The notes below the pieces were generated by a model. That model was not told where the DNA came from. It searched no databases and saw only the letters and a program-made list of their open reading frames with translations. Source: Pandoraea anapnoica (lineage in GTDB: Bacteria; Pseudomonadota; Gammaproteobacteria; Burkholderiales; Burkholderiaceae). Taken from it: a stretch of 64,000 nt of DNA. How positions within the stretch are numbered: the first letter of the stretch is position 1; the number at the start of each line of letters is the position of its first letter. This document shows, piece by piece, positions 55,442 through 64,000 of the stretch. Made by a program: the position numbers and the translations under genes. The stretch is taken from assembly GCF_902459765.1 (NCBI RefSeq), contig NZ_CABPSP010000004.1, positions 186,001 through 250,000 on the forward strand. Reading direction: 5' to 3'.

Positions 55442-57694
55442 ATGGACGCGAAAGACGAAAAGATTACGCGCGACCTTCGCCCGCCAAGGGCGTGCACTAT
55501 CGACGACAACGAGAGACAAGCGCACGACCCCGGCGAAAAGCCCGCCGATATTGGTGAAACGCGCGCAGAAGTCGGCACTCCAACTGCCATCGATCATCGT
55601 GAGGTCGTGCAAAGGTCGTGCAAAGCACCGATTGCGATCTCGGCCGCACAAGTTGCGAAGCATGCAGGTGTTAACGACGCCACTGTGCGCCGACGGTGCA
55701 TGGCGGGCGTATATCCGGGCGCGTTTAAGGCCAAAGGTAATGGCGGCGAGGGTTGGATGGTACCGATTGCTGCGCTACCGGCGTCCGTCCAACGTAAGCT
55801 GGCTGAAGAATACGCTGCGCGTCTAGCTGCTCGCGTTGGAGTCAAGGACGAGCGGCCCAACGCGGATGAGCTGCGCGGCGAGTACCACACGCTTTGGGAC
55901 AGTTACGAGCGGAAACCTGCGAACTTCAAGCGGATGGCCGAGCAGGCCCTTGAGGCGCTTTTGGCATACCGTGAACTGTTAGACGCAGGCGTTAGCGTTG
56001 CCTTAGCCAAACAGATCATTAGCGACCAGCACGGCGTTTCCGGCATAACGGTGTGGCGGTACGCGACGGCTACGGAGAAGCACCCGCGACAGCACTGGTT
56101 GCCATTGCTGTGTCCCCGATACCGAGGTGGCCGAGGGAAGGCGGAATTCACCCCCGAGGCTTACCAATGGATTCTTGCGCGCTACCTGAACACTTCGCAG
56201 ACGAAAATCGCTGTGATTACAAAAGAGGCTCGCGAATACGGCGCATCGAAAGGCTGGGTAATTCCGAGTGATGACACTGTTGCTAAGCGATTGAAGGAAG
56301 AGCCTGGCTGGCTGGAGATCGGTGGCCGGAAAGGCGATAAAGCATTGGTGCGCAGCTTTCCTGCGGTGGAGCGAGACTACACCACGCTGCAATTGCACGA
56401 ACTATGGGAGTCCGATGGGCGACGAGCCGACGTATGGTGCGTATGGCCTGACGGCACTATCGCCCGCCCGTTCATCGTTATCTGGCGCGATGTCCGCACC
56501 AGACTTGTCCTTTCCGCACGGGGCTGCCTTCACCCCCACACGGCCGCAATTTTGCAGTCCTTTGGCACTGCAATGGAGCGCACTGGCGCAGCGCCTAGAA
56601 ACGCGAAGCTGGATAACGGGCGGGAATACGCCAGCAAGGAGTTTTCCGGCGGCCAGCCGACTCGATACCGCTTTCAGATCAAACCGGGCGATCCCGTCGG
56701 GATGATGACCCGCGTAGGAACGGTCGCGCGCTGGTCGAAACCGGCCTACGGTCAAGACAAGCCGATTGAGTCCTTCTGGAATTACATCGCCGAGTACTGC
56801 GATCAGGCCCCGGAGTTCCAGCGGGCATATTGCGGCAAAGATGCGGCATCAAAGCCAGATGACTTTGATAGGGCCAAAGCAATCCCTCTCGCCGAGTATC
56901 AGGCGCGACTTGCAGCGGCGCTTGAGCACTTTAACCACCGACCACATAGCGGCAATGGCATGGCGGGACGCTCACCGTATGAGGTCTACACTGAGCTGCT
57001 CGAAGGCGCGCAAATAATCCGCCCTGACGCTGCCCATATACGGCTGTGCAAGATGGGCATGGCCCTCGTCACGCTTGATAAACGGGAAGCCTCGCTGAAG
57101 TTCCGCGTAGAAGGCTTTGGTCCGATTCGATACTGGAATGAGGCTCTATCGCAACTCCCGCTGTCCGCGCGCAGCAAGAAATATCAGGTCTTTTACGATC
57201 TCGATGACCCCACCGCGAATGTCGCAGTCTACGACGGGGAGACCTTCATATGTGATGCGTCGCCAATTGATCGCATCCCGTTCATTGAGGAGGGCGGCAC
57301 GAAGACTCGTAAACATGTGGAAGCGCGCGCGAAATACGTGAAAACGAGTAAGGCCGCGATTGGTGCGGCAAAGGCGGCGGGGGAATCGTTTAGGCCAATG
57401 CTGACCCACTCGGGAAGCTTATCCGCTTTACCTTTGCCTCCTGACGCTGTGCCAATTGATGCACGCCGCACACCACAAACACCCGAGTCTGACGCGCCCC
57501 TCTGGGCGCAAGACGCACAAGAGCCGGGCAAATGGGTGAATACAAAAACCGGAGAAGTCAGGCAACGAAACATCGCCGCACCACCAGTTAGCCCGGAGAG
57601 CAATCGGTCAGACGCTGAATTAGAGGCGTTGCGGAAGGAGTGGCGAGAGAAAGGAAATAGGCCGCTTGGGGTGAAAGTGCCCAAGACAGCCTAA
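55442..57694 (+). CDS. Mu-type DDE transposase A, copy 2
   Basis: Identical to copy 1, with the catalytic triad D325, D391, E443 kept. Having two intact transposase genes suggests the duplication is recent. Confidence 0.9.
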   Translation: MDAKDEKITRDLRPPRACTIDDNERQAHDPGEKPADIGETRAEVGTPTAIDHREVVQRSCKAPIAISAAQVAKHAGVNDATVRRRCMAGVYPGAFKAKGNGGEGWMVPIAALPASVQRKLAEEYAARLAARVGVKDERPNADELRGEYHTLWDSYERKPANFKRMAEQALEALLAYRELLDAGVSVALAKQIISDQHGVSGITVWRYATATEKHPRQHWLPLLCPRYRGGRGKAEFTPEAYQWILARYLNTSQTKIAVITKEAREYGASKGWVIPSDDTVAKRLKEEPGWLEIGGRKGDKALVRSFPAVERDYTTLQLHELWESDGRRADVWCVWPDGTIARPFIVIWRDVRTRLVLSARGCLHPHTAAILQSFGTAMERTGAAPRNAKLDNGREYASKEFSGGQPTRYRFQIKPGDPVGMMTRVGTVARWSKPAYGQDKPIESFWNYIAEYCDQAPEFQRAYCGKDAASKPDDFDRAKAIPLAEYQARLAAALEHFNHRPHSGNGMAGRSPYEVYTELLEGAQIIRPDAAHIRLCKMGMALVTLDKREASLKFRVEGFGPIRYWNEALSQLPLSARSKKYQVFYDLDDPTANVAVYDGETFICDASPIDRIPFIEEGGTKTRKHVEARAKYVKTSKAAIGAAKAAGESFRPMLTHSGSLSALPLPPDAVPIDARRTPQTPESDAPLWAQDAQEPGKWVNTKTGEVRQRNIAAPPVSPESNRSDAELEALRKEWREKGNRPLGVKVPKTA

Positions 57695-57757
57695 CAAACA
57701 GCACGCACACGGTAGCAGCCGCGTGTGTGCCAAATCAACCGCAAAATTGGAGTTGCA

Positions 57758-58756
57758 ATGGTAGAAGAAAAACTGTCGGTGGACAAGGGTACGCTTGAGC
57801 GTTGGTCGTCTATACAAAACCGCCTTGTGGACGAACTGTCTCGCGGGATAACTATGGAACGCATTGCCACAGAGACGGGCTTAATGGTGCGCCAGATTGA
57901 GGTCTGGGCTGGCGATGCTTCGGCTTTCCGCGAGATTCGTCGGCCGGGTGAGGCGTCGCTTGCCGAGCGAATCGAATCACAATTGGAGATTCGTTTCGCC
58001 GAACTTGATGCCGAGCGCAATGCACAGGACAAGCAAAGGCCAGCTCGCATCGAAACGTCTGTCACACAGCAAGCGTTTGATGCATTCAACATGGCAAGAA
58101 CTACGCCATCCATCGTCGACCTTACCGCGCCCCCGGGAGTCGGGAAATCTGCCGCCGTCGAAGCGTACCTTGCAAGCTGTCGCAAGGCGGAAGGCTTTTC
58201 TTGTCCCGTGTGGGTGGTAGAGCTGTCCGAGTTCACGCTGTCGGCAAAGTGTGTCCTCTCGCTATTTCTAGAGCAGATTAAGCGAGCATCGCAATTCGGC
58301 TCTGAGCACGAGCTAGCGCGGCAGATTGAAGACTCCACGGCCGGGAAGGGCGGACTCCTCATCGTGGAGGAGGCTCAGCATTTGGCCGACACAATGAATG
58401 CTAACAACGGCCTGCGAATCATTAATGGCTTGCGGCGCTTTGTTGACAAGGGATTGTTCGGCATCGTGTTCGTGAACAACGGCGAGATCTACCGTCGGCT
58501 GCAAAATGGAAAGCACGCTCAGTTATTTAGTCGCATGGAAGCGTGGCGCGTGAAGATTGACGGCGTTACCGATGATGACGTCGACAAGATCATGTTGTCC
58601 TGGGGAGTCTCAGGAAAAGCGGCGCGTGAATACTGCCTGAAGATAGCCGGGGGCAGGGGGGCGCTACGCTCCCTTGTGAGCTTGTTCCAGCGCACCTATC
58701 AGGAGTTCGGGCTCATCGATCTTGATACGATGAAATCGGTTCGCGGAAGCATATGA
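57758..58756 (+). CDS. Mu B-like AAA+ ATPase, copy 2
   Basis: Identical to copy 1, with intact Walker A (GVGKSA) and Walker B motifs. Confidence 0.88.
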   Translation: MVEEKLSVDKGTLERWSSIQNRLVDELSRGITMERIATETGLMVRQIEVWAGDASAFREIRRPGEASLAERIESQLEIRFAELDAERNAQDKQRPARIETSVTQQAFDAFNMARTTPSIVDLTAPPGVGKSAAVEAYLASCRKAEGFSCPVWVVELSEFTLSAKCVLSLFLEQIKRASQFGSEHELARQIEDSTAGKGGLLIVEEAQHLADTMNANNGLRIINGLRRFVDKGLFGIVFVNNGEIYRRLQNGKHAQLFSRMEAWRVKIDGVTDDDVDKIMLSWGVSGKAAREYCLKIAGGRGALRSLVSLFQRTYQEFGLIDLDTMKSVRGSI

Positions 58757-58804
58757 AGCAAGCCATTCTGACGAATAGCAAGCGCCGCGAAAGGTAAGTT
58801 CTCC

Positions 58805-58823
58805 GATATTGGTTTGAAATATC
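58805..58823. repeat. internal end-like site, copy 2
   Basis: Same GATATTGGTTTGAAATATC site as at 51396. Confidence 0.5.
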
Positions 58824-58851
58824 CGACATCCAAGAATACGTTAGACGACAT

Positions 58852-59148
58852 ATGAAAAATTGCGACAATCTGCGAGTCTTGAGGAATCGAACGTCAACTG
58901 ACAGTGACCATGAGCGGGCCGTGTCCGAAATTGCGGCCATTCTTGGCGAGGCCCACGATCTGGTCGAACGCCGCTCAAGAAATGAATGGGTTGATCGAGC
59001 AAAATCCGCTCTGCAAGCCGTCTCCGGCCTTTGCTCCAATCAAGCCGCGAATGACGAGGCGCTGGAGTGTGTGAATCGGAAAGATATGGCGGTGCTTCTG
59101 AATCTAATTTCCGAGCAACTTGAGCAGGCCCAATATTCGGGTGCATAA
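58852..59148 (+). CDS. 98-residue protein of unknown function, copy 2
   Basis: Identical to copy 1. The gene-free stretch 59149-59474 that follows holds the palindrome at 59353. Confidence 0.55.
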   Translation: MKNCDNLRVLRNRTSTDSDHERAVSEIAAILGEAHDLVERRSRNEWVDRAKSALQAVSGLCSNQAANDEALECVNRKDMAVLLNLISEQLEQAQYSGA

Positions 59149-59352
59149 GCCGTTGGGAGGGGCGAGGGTGGCGGCAGGTACACGGGCCACCCGGCAAGGC
59201 CGCCAGCGTGTTTAGACTACCCGTTAGCGGCGATCAATGACGTAAGATGCAGTTTGTATTGCGGCCGTATATTCCGGCTTGGCCCCGGATCGATGAAGGA
59301 GCCGCAACACGGTGAGGGGTGGCCAAGCGCCTCTCGCCACTCCCACATTTCC

Positions 59353-59368
59353 ACGCAGAATTCTGCGT
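59353..59368. promoter_or_regulatory. 16-bp perfect palindrome, copy 2
   Basis: ACGCAGAATTCTGCGT, as in copy 1. Confidence 0.45.
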
Positions 59369-59474
59369 CGGCCCCAACAGAGTTCACTGCTGGCGGTAGT
59401 GACACCTGCCAGCTTCTCCACATTTTTGCTTCAAGTGACGATTCCCCCATCGCATTTTCGTCAGGTTGCAGCGC

Positions 59475-59933
59475 ATGGGATCGTCAGGAGTTGGCAGAGC
59501 GAATGATGGCGCGACCATCCGCACAGCAGTCCGCATTTTGGGATACGACCGAGCCATCGCCTCATTGCCAGATGCTTGTCGTGATCTCACGGAGTTGCTC
59601 GGCGTAGACACCGCGGACCAGCTATTTCGAGCGTTTCGCGGCAAGCGAATAAACGTGCCTCGCGGTCGTTCTGCCCCGCATGCCCTAACAACTCGACGTC
59701 TGATCGAAGCAATTGGGGACGGGGCCTCGGCGCTGCTGCTGCGCGTCTGTGAAGGGGAGTGCATTTACATCCCTCATCTCTGCGCTCTAGCGACCGCACT
59801 CCAGTACGCGGAGGTCAGACGTGAATTCGACATCTTGACTGTGGGAATGTCCGCCCGACGCGTTGTCATCAACCTCGCCGTCAAACACCGGCGAAGTGTT
59901 CGCCATATCTGGCGCATATTGAAAAAGACGTAA
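59475..59933 (+). CDS. Mor-family activator-like protein 1, copy 2
   Basis: Identical to copy 1, with the same alternative TTG start 9 bases upstream. Confidence 0.65.
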   Translation: MGSSGVGRANDGATIRTAVRILGYDRAIASLPDACRDLTELLGVDTADQLFRAFRGKRINVPRGRSAPHALTTRRLIEAIGDGASALLLRVCEGECIYIPHLCALATALQYAEVRREFDILTVGMSARRVVINLAVKHRRSVRHIWRILKKT

Positions 59934-60046
59934 TCGTGCATTTTTCCCGTCTCGCAAATTGGGGTGCTGACATCAGCCAGCTTCTACGTGAGACGAACCT
60001 ATTGTGAAATCCACCTATCGGAAATGTTTCCGCTTTGGAGAGATAA

Positions 60047-60445
60047 ATGGGCAGCAGGGAAAACGAGAAAATCGCGACTGGCAGGCATCGTGCTGAGGTG
60101 ATGCGTTTTGATCAGCTTGCCGAGTTCATTGGGTCGTCCAATGTGTCGGTGTTGTGCGATCAAGTCGGCGGACAAGACATGCTATTGCCGCGCGTGTCGG
60201 TGAAGTTCTCACCGTTTGATCAGATATTCGGGAAGCGGCTTGCGCTTGAAGTGAAGCGCAGGTTTGGAGGGATGGTTGTCTACGTTCCGACGTCGTGGGG
60301 GTGCGCGACCAAGGACAGAGACGAAGAAATTTGCACGCGACGTGCAGCGGGTATTTCGCCCAAGGAGCTTGCAGCTCGGTTCGGCGTGACCAAGCGTCGA
60401 ATTCGGCAAATCGTGAAGGCAGGACGTGAGGAACAAGCGCAATGA
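60047..60445 (+). CDS. Mor-family activator-like protein 2, copy 2
   Basis: Identical to copy 1 and likewise ATGA-coupled to the capsid gene. Confidence 0.75.
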   Translation: MGSRENEKIATGRHRAEVMRFDQLAEFIGSSNVSVLCDQVGGQDMLLPRVSVKFSPFDQIFGKRLALEVKRRFGGMVVYVPTSWGCATKDRDEEICTRRAAGISPKELAARFGVTKRRIRQIVKAGREEQAQ

Positions 60446-61341
60446 TCATCAATGAACAGGCTCTGGACGCAATCTACACAGCTGCCAAGGCGCTCTTCGC
60501 GCAAGGCGGACTTGCAGCAAAGCCACTGTGGCCGGATCTCGCGACGAAGGTCAACTCCACGAGTCGTGAAGAGCACTACGCCTGGCTGGGGCAGTTTCCG
60601 ACTCTCAAGGAGTGGGTCGGTGACCGTGTTGTGCAGAACATGAAGGCGTTCAGCTACACGATCAAGAATCGGGACTTCGAATCGACCGTTCAAGTGGCGC
60701 GCAACGACATCGAAGACGACAACCTTGGTCTATTCGGCCCGATGTTCCAGGACATGGGCAATGCGGCCGCGTTGCACCCGGATCAACTCATGTTCGAATT
60801 GCTCGCGAGCGGCTTCACCGCACCGTGTTATGACGGCACGCCGTTCTTCGGCGAGGCCCATCGGACAGGCAAGGATGGTAGTGAGAAAACCTCGAATTGC
60901 CAGAAGGCCAAGGCCGGTGAGGAAAAGCCGCTGTGGTATCTGCTGGACACGTCGCGAGCGATCAAGCCGTTCGTCTATCAGGTGCGGCGTCCCTACGACA
61001 TGATCGCGGTGACCGACCCGACCGCTCGCGACGTATTTATGCGGAATGAATACCTGTACGGGGTCGATGGCCGCTCCAACATGGGGTTTGGCTTCTGGCA
61101 ACAGGCATTTGCGAGCAATTTGGAACTGACGCCGGAGAATTTCAACGCGGCCTACAGTGCGATGACTAGCCTCCAGTCGGATGAGGGGCGTCCGCTGGGT
61201 GTCAAGCCGACGATCCTACTGTGCGGCATGGCGAACCGCGAAAATGCGTTCTATATCGCGAAGGCTGATCGACAGGCTAATAATGTGCCGAATCCTAACT
61301 ATCAGGTGGTGGACGTTATCGTTACGCCTCATCTGCCGTAA
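60442..61341 (+). CDS. Mu gpT-like major head protein, copy 2
   Basis: Identical to copy 1 and complete. Confidence 0.85.
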   Translation: MIINEQALDAIYTAAKALFAQGGLAAKPLWPDLATKVNSTSREEHYAWLGQFPTLKEWVGDRVVQNMKAFSYTIKNRDFESTVQVARNDIEDDNLGLFGPMFQDMGNAAALHPDQLMFELLASGFTAPCYDGTPFFGEAHRTGKDGSEKTSNCQKAKAGEEKPLWYLLDTSRAIKPFVYQVRRPYDMIAVTDPTARDVFMRNEYLYGVDGRSNMGFGFWQQAFASNLELTPENFNAAYSAMTSLQSDEGRPLGVKPTILLCGMANRENAFYIAKADRQANNVPNPNYQVVDVIVTPHLP

Positions 61342-61447
61342 GAGATCCTTGGAAACTCCTGAAGGGATAGGGGCGGCGTCGCGAGATTGACTGATCATAG
61401 CGACACCGGCAGGCCCCATAATCATGGTCAGTCATGGAAGAAGTCAT

Positions 61448-61499
61448 GCGCCGCAGTCCACCGCCGAATAGGCGGCCCCCTGCGGCGCTTTTGTTTTTG
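61448..61499 (+). terminator. terminator after the capsid gene, copy 2
   Basis: Same nested hairpin and T run as at 54039. Confidence 0.8.
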
Positions 61500-61567
61500 A
61501 GCGCACGGTTAGACCATCATGACGAACCGGTGGTCTTGCCTATGGCGATTGCAAATCTAGCGCGGCA

Positions 61568-61583
61568 ATATTTCAAACCAACC
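61568..61583. repeat. right-end transposase-binding site, copy 2
   Basis: Inverted TTGGTTTGAAAT site, as at 54159. Confidence 0.55.
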
Positions 61584-61647
61584 GCGCCTTACCAACCATG
61601 ACGTGAAGGAACGGCCATCCGCTTTACTGCAACCACTCATGATTTAA

Positions 61648-61663
61648 CATAATGTACATTATG
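61648..61663. promoter_or_regulatory. 16-bp perfect palindrome CATAATGTACATTATG
   Basis: This AT-rich perfect palindrome lies about 50 bp right of copy 2 in the gene-poor stretch 61596-61840. It looks like an operator for a dimeric regulator whose gene may have been separated or lost; no credible gene starts beside it. Confidence 0.5.
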
Positions 61664-61805
61664 CGAATTACAGGTGCCGAGGCGAATCGTCGAGAGCGCC
61701 TCTCCCGTCGAGATTTTGGGCGCTCCGAAAGCAGCGCGAACGCAGCGGTTTCTCAGCTGCGTGTCACGCTGAACCGCATCGCGCCAATTCGTACCCAGTT
61801 GGGGG

Positions 61806-61829
61806 GCGCAGCGTCGTGGAACGCTGCGC
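61806..61829. terminator. hairpin downstream of the carbonic anhydrase gene
   Basis: The 9-bp perfect stem GCGCAGCGT / ACGCTGCGC with a 6-base loop lies 11 bp after the stop of the minus-strand gene. There is no T tract in that direction. Confidence 0.45.
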
Positions 61830-61840
61830 AACGCCTCTCG

Positions 61841-62491
61841 TTATCGATGGCGAGAGGCAACGGCCACCGTGTCCGGCGAGTCGGCCAGCGGGACGAACTT
61901 GCGGGTCTCGCCGTCAAGCGCGTCGATGCCGCCGGTTTCGATGTCGTACACCCATCCATGCAGGTTCATACGGCCCTGCTCAAGCGCAAGGGCCACCGAC
62001 GGATGCGTGCGAATGTTCGCCAGTTGCGCGATCACATTCTCTCTGACCAGCCCGTCGAGCTTCGCGCCGGGCGTCTCGAACGAATGCGCCGCATTGATTG
62101 CCTTTGCGGCGTCGGCGTGACGTAGCCAGTTGGCCACTGCGGGCATGTGGTCGAGACAGGTGCAGCGTGAGATCGCGCCCATCGCACCGCAGTCCGAGTG
62201 ACCGCAGATCACAATATCCTGTACACCCAGTACCGACACCGCGTACTCGACCGTAGCGGAAACGCCACCAGGCTCCGGTCCATATGACGGAACGATGTTT
62301 CCGGCATTGCGAATGACGAATAGCTCGCCGGGCTCGCGCTGCGTGAGTAGTTCCGGAACGACACGGCTATCCGAACAGGTAACGAAGAGGGCTTTGGGGT
62401 TCTGACTCGTGGCAAGCCGCTTGAAAAGCTCGACACGCTGAGGAAAGGCTTCCCGCTGGAAACGCAGAAAGCCGTCAATGATGTCACGCAT
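61841..62491 (-). CDS. can: beta-class carbonic anhydrase
   Basis: The 216-residue enzyme hydrates CO2 to bicarbonate. The zinc ligands are visible: C39 with D41/R43 (FVTCSDSRV), H98 ([11 protein letters not shown]) and C101, in the order of beta-carbonic anhydrases. The start at 62491 gives the normal N-terminus; an upstream GTG would add 21 residues. It is monocistronic and diverges from the MerR paralogue. Confidence 0.92.
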   Translation of the reverse strand: MRDIIDGFLRFQREAFPQRVELFKRLATSQNPKALFVTCSDSRVVPELLTQREPGELFVIRNAGNIVPSYGPEPGGVSATVEYAVSVLGVQDIVICGHSDCGAMGAISRCTCLDHMPAVANWLRHADAAKAINAAHSFETPGAKLDGLVRENVIAQLANIRTHPSVALALEQGRMNLHGWVYDIETGGIDALDGETRKFVPLADSPDTVAVASRHR

Positions 62492-62675
62492 AGCAAATCT
62501 CTGAGTTAAGACGTCGGTGCGAGGGCGACCGTTTCGCACAAACATATCCGCCATCGACCGGTGCCTATTATCCCTTATCCGCGATCACGTGCCCTCCCCG
62601 GCGGCGCGCCCGAGCATCCAGCGAGTTACGAACGAATCATAATGCACACTCACAATTATCGATAACTGTAATTTT

Positions 62676-62693
62676 GAGTCCAATTATTGACCC
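62676..62693. promoter_or_regulatory. MerR-type operator GAGT-N10-ACCC
   Basis: TTTTGAGT followed by 10 bases and ACCCAAT matches the geometry of the inverted repeats before the first MerR gene (6597, 6636), with one half-site changed. It lies 74 bp before the GTG start of the paralogue. Confidence 0.5.
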
Positions 62694-62766
62694 AATCGAA
62701 TTCATGAACTACGGTCTGAGTCAAAGAATCGATTCGAATCACAACAACCTTGGGAGGAAACGCTCG

Positions 62767-63699
62767 GTGAGTTCAACTCGACGTTATCGAAGCGGCGAGG
62801 CCGCAAAACTTGTCGGCATGCCAGCCGCGACGTTGCGGATATGGGAGCAGAGATATGGCGTAATCTCCCCGCCCACCAGCGCCTCAGGACAGCGCCTTTA
62901 TTCGGACGAGGACGTGAGTCGGCTGAGAGCGATCAAGTTGCTGGTCGACAACGGCCGTCCCATCGGCGTCATCGCGCGTCTGGATAACGAGCAACTGATG
63001 AGACTTGCGAGTGGCGCCGGCGGCGCCCCTATTGCCCATGATACGCACGGCGCAACGCTGTTCGTCGTCGGCTTCGGGGGAGGCATCACGCCCGATTTGC
63101 CCGCAGGTGTCAGGCACGAGTCATTCGATAACGTCGAAGAGATTCCGCACCTTGCCGACAAGGCTGGTGCGGCGAGCGGCTTGGCCGTACGGGTCGAGGC
63201 GCTGCATGAAGACACGGTACTGTCCATCGTCGCCGCGGCGCAGTCGGCCCATTGCGATCGTGTACTCATCGTCTACGCGTTCGGCACGCGTCAGGCCATC
63301 GAACTGGCTCGCCTTGCGGGGATACGATTGGCTCGCACTCCCGATGCTTTGATCCACACTTACGCATTGCTTTCCGACTTCGTGCAGTCCTTGACGCATG
63401 AGGATGATGCGTCGTCGGCGAGCCGCCAGCTTTGGTCACGGTCATCACGTCGGTTTGATCAAGACACGTTGAGCAAATTGGCACGTCAGTCTTCAACCAT
63501 TGCCTGTGAATGTCCCAAGCATCTCGTTGAACTGGTCCTACAGCTCGCGGCCTTTGAGCGTTATAGCGACGAATGCATGTCCCGCTCCCCTGCCGACGCC
63601 CTGCTGCATCGGCATCTGGGCGATGCCGCCAACAAGGCCGTTGCATTGTTTGAAGACGCGCTGGCCGCAGTCGTCGAGCATGAGGGCTGGTCGCTGTAG
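62767..63699 (+). CDS. MerR-family regulator, paralogue of the gene at 5567
   Basis: The 310-residue protein aligns with the MerR gene at 5567-6523 through its whole length: the same winged helix (YRSGEAAKLVGMPAATLRIWEQRYGVISPPTSASGQRLYS) and the same C-terminal IACECPKHLVELVLQLAAFERYSDEC. The start GTG-AGT-TCA with a GGGAGG site is shared with the paralogue. The middle sensor region differs more. No structural genes follow directly; it may be an orphan paralogue that regulates distant genes or heterodimerises with the first. Confidence 0.85.
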   Translation: MSSTRRYRSGEAAKLVGMPAATLRIWEQRYGVISPPTSASGQRLYSDEDVSRLRAIKLLVDNGRPIGVIARLDNEQLMRLASGAGGAPIAHDTHGATLFVVGFGGGITPDLPAGVRHESFDNVEEIPHLADKAGAASGLAVRVEALHEDTVLSIVAAAQSAHCDRVLIVYAFGTRQAIELARLAGIRLARTPDALIHTYALLSDFVQSLTHEDDASSASRQLWSRSSRRFDQDTLSKLARQSSTIACECPKHLVELVLQLAAFERYSDECMSRSPADALLHRHLGDAANKAVALFEDALAAVVEHEGWSL

Positions 63700-63834
63700 C
63701 CATTTTCGTGGCGTTATGGGGCACGGGCGATGCCCTCAACCGAATATGCGTGTTTGCGGGGCGGAGGCTCCCGGCAGCGCCGTGATCGGTGACATCGGGA
63801 GCATGTGCCCCATTTTCGGTAAACTATCGGTTTC

Positions 63835-63853
63835 CGGGAGGCGTTGCCTCCCG
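63835..63853. other. leader hairpin before the methyltransferase-like gene
   Basis: The 8-bp perfect stem CGGGAGGC / GCCTCCCG with a 3-base loop ends 19 bases before the ATG at 63873. It could be an attenuator or simply the terminator of the MerR gene without a T tract. Confidence 0.4.
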
Positions 63854-63872
63854 CAGCTTATTCAGTTTTCCC

Positions 63873-64000
63873 ATGTCGAATACCCACGAAATCCGTCCCG
63901 GCCAGTCCATCGAGCTGCTCAAGGAACTCCATATCCTGACGCGCGACGGCAAGATGAATCAGGACAGCCGGCGCAAGCTCAAGCAGGTCTATCACCTGTT
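63873..64000 (+). CDS. start of a SAM-methyltransferase-like gene (truncated by window end)
   Basis: The first 42 residues (MSNTHEIRPGQSIELLKELH, then DSRRKLKQVYHL) match the N-terminus of a conserved Burkholderiaceae class I SAM-dependent methyltransferase as I recall it. The gene runs off the window, so domains cannot be seen. No strong ribosome-binding site is visible. Confidence 0.6.
   Translation, partial: MSNTHEIRPGQSIELLKELHILTRDGKMNQDSRRKLKQVYHL

Larger units (their letters stand above)
54210..61595. mobile_element. compact Mu-like transposable element, copy 2
   Basis: Direct repeat of copy 1 with offset 7409. Each gene of copy 1 is present with the same length and the same encoded protein. 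It ends at 61595, after which the flanking sequence (CCATGACGTGAAGG) differs from that after copy 1 (ACATCTTTGACA). The gene-free stretches inside match those of copy 1, with nothing extra. Confidence 0.85.

Noticed and set aside
46801-61595. CRISPR array or simple satellite repeat
   Set aside because: The repeat unit is 7.39 kb and coding; there are no short spaced repeats or cas genes.
46700-61700. Integrase-type attachment site at a tRNA gene
   Set aside because: I found no tRNA gene and no tyrosine or serine recombinase near the element; the transposase is of the DDE type.

Overview
The window is high-GC DNA from a betaproteobacterium. Gene content (a nic nicotinate cluster, a folE/blc/cfa-like set with MerR regulators, a very large cyclic glucan synthase, and a PRC-barrel/BON/SYLF/CsbD stress set) best fits Burkholderiaceae, and Pandoraea is my leading guess. 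I could not test this by search.

Layout. (1) 49-6523: mainly minus-strand genes for a cyclopropane-fatty-acid-synthase-like methyltransferase, a DUF1295 membrane protein, a DUF2256 zinc-ribbon peptide, lipocalin Blc, an ECF-type sigma factor, FolE and a MerR regulator, with one lipoprotein esterase on the plus strand. The set resembles light/oxidative-stress clusters controlled by LitR-like MerR proteins. A paralogous MerR gene lies at 62767-63699, and both copies are preceded by a GAGT-N10-AC(T/C)C element. (2) 7140-19465: a complete aerobic nicotinate pathway with transporter (nicT), hydroxylase (nicA, nicB and a separate molybdenum subunit), nicC, nicX, nicD, nicF, nicE and the regulator nicR. 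The molybdopterin part of NicB is degenerate and an intact molybdenum subunit is encoded separately. (3) 19613-20560: one secreted hypothetical and an aldo/keto reductase remnant. (4) 20547-29180: a 2877-residue cyclic beta-1,2-glucan synthase-like protein. (5) 29208-46682: a stress and central-carbon island with PRC-barrel proteins, slipin, AI-2E-type permease, BON, SYLF, Spy-like, DUF3309 and CsbD proteins and small lipoproteins. It also holds pgm, tkt, gnd (interrupted by an amber codon) and tal, a Crp/Fnr regulator and a variant Nramp transporter. At least nine intergenic copies of a GTCCG-ATAC-CGAAC motif are scattered through this island and nowhere else that I noticed.

(6) 46801-61595: two head-to-tail copies of a 7.39-kb Mu-like transposable element, separated by only 23 bp. 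Each copy carries a repressor, a Ner-like protein, a MuA-type DDE transposase, a MuB-type ATPase, a small unknown protein, two Mor-like activators and one Mu gpT-like major capsid protein. Portal, protease, terminase and tail genes are absent. The second Mor-like gene overlaps the capsid gene by ATGA. This compact plan looks like a Mu-type satellite or a strongly reduced prophage, and it is the most unusual object in the window. (7) 61841-64000: carbonic anhydrase, the second MerR gene and the start of a methyltransferase-like gene.

How the genes work together. In the nic cluster, NicT imports nicotinate. NicAB plus the molybdenum subunit hydroxylates it to 6-hydroxynicotinate, NicC gives 2,5-dihydroxypyridine, NicX opens the ring, and NicD, NicF and NicE lead through maleamate and maleate to fumarate. 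In the stress island, pgm, tkt, tal and gnd feed and drain hexose/pentose phosphates, which may support glucan synthesis and NADPH supply during envelope stress. The shared intergenic motif suggests one common regulator (inference).
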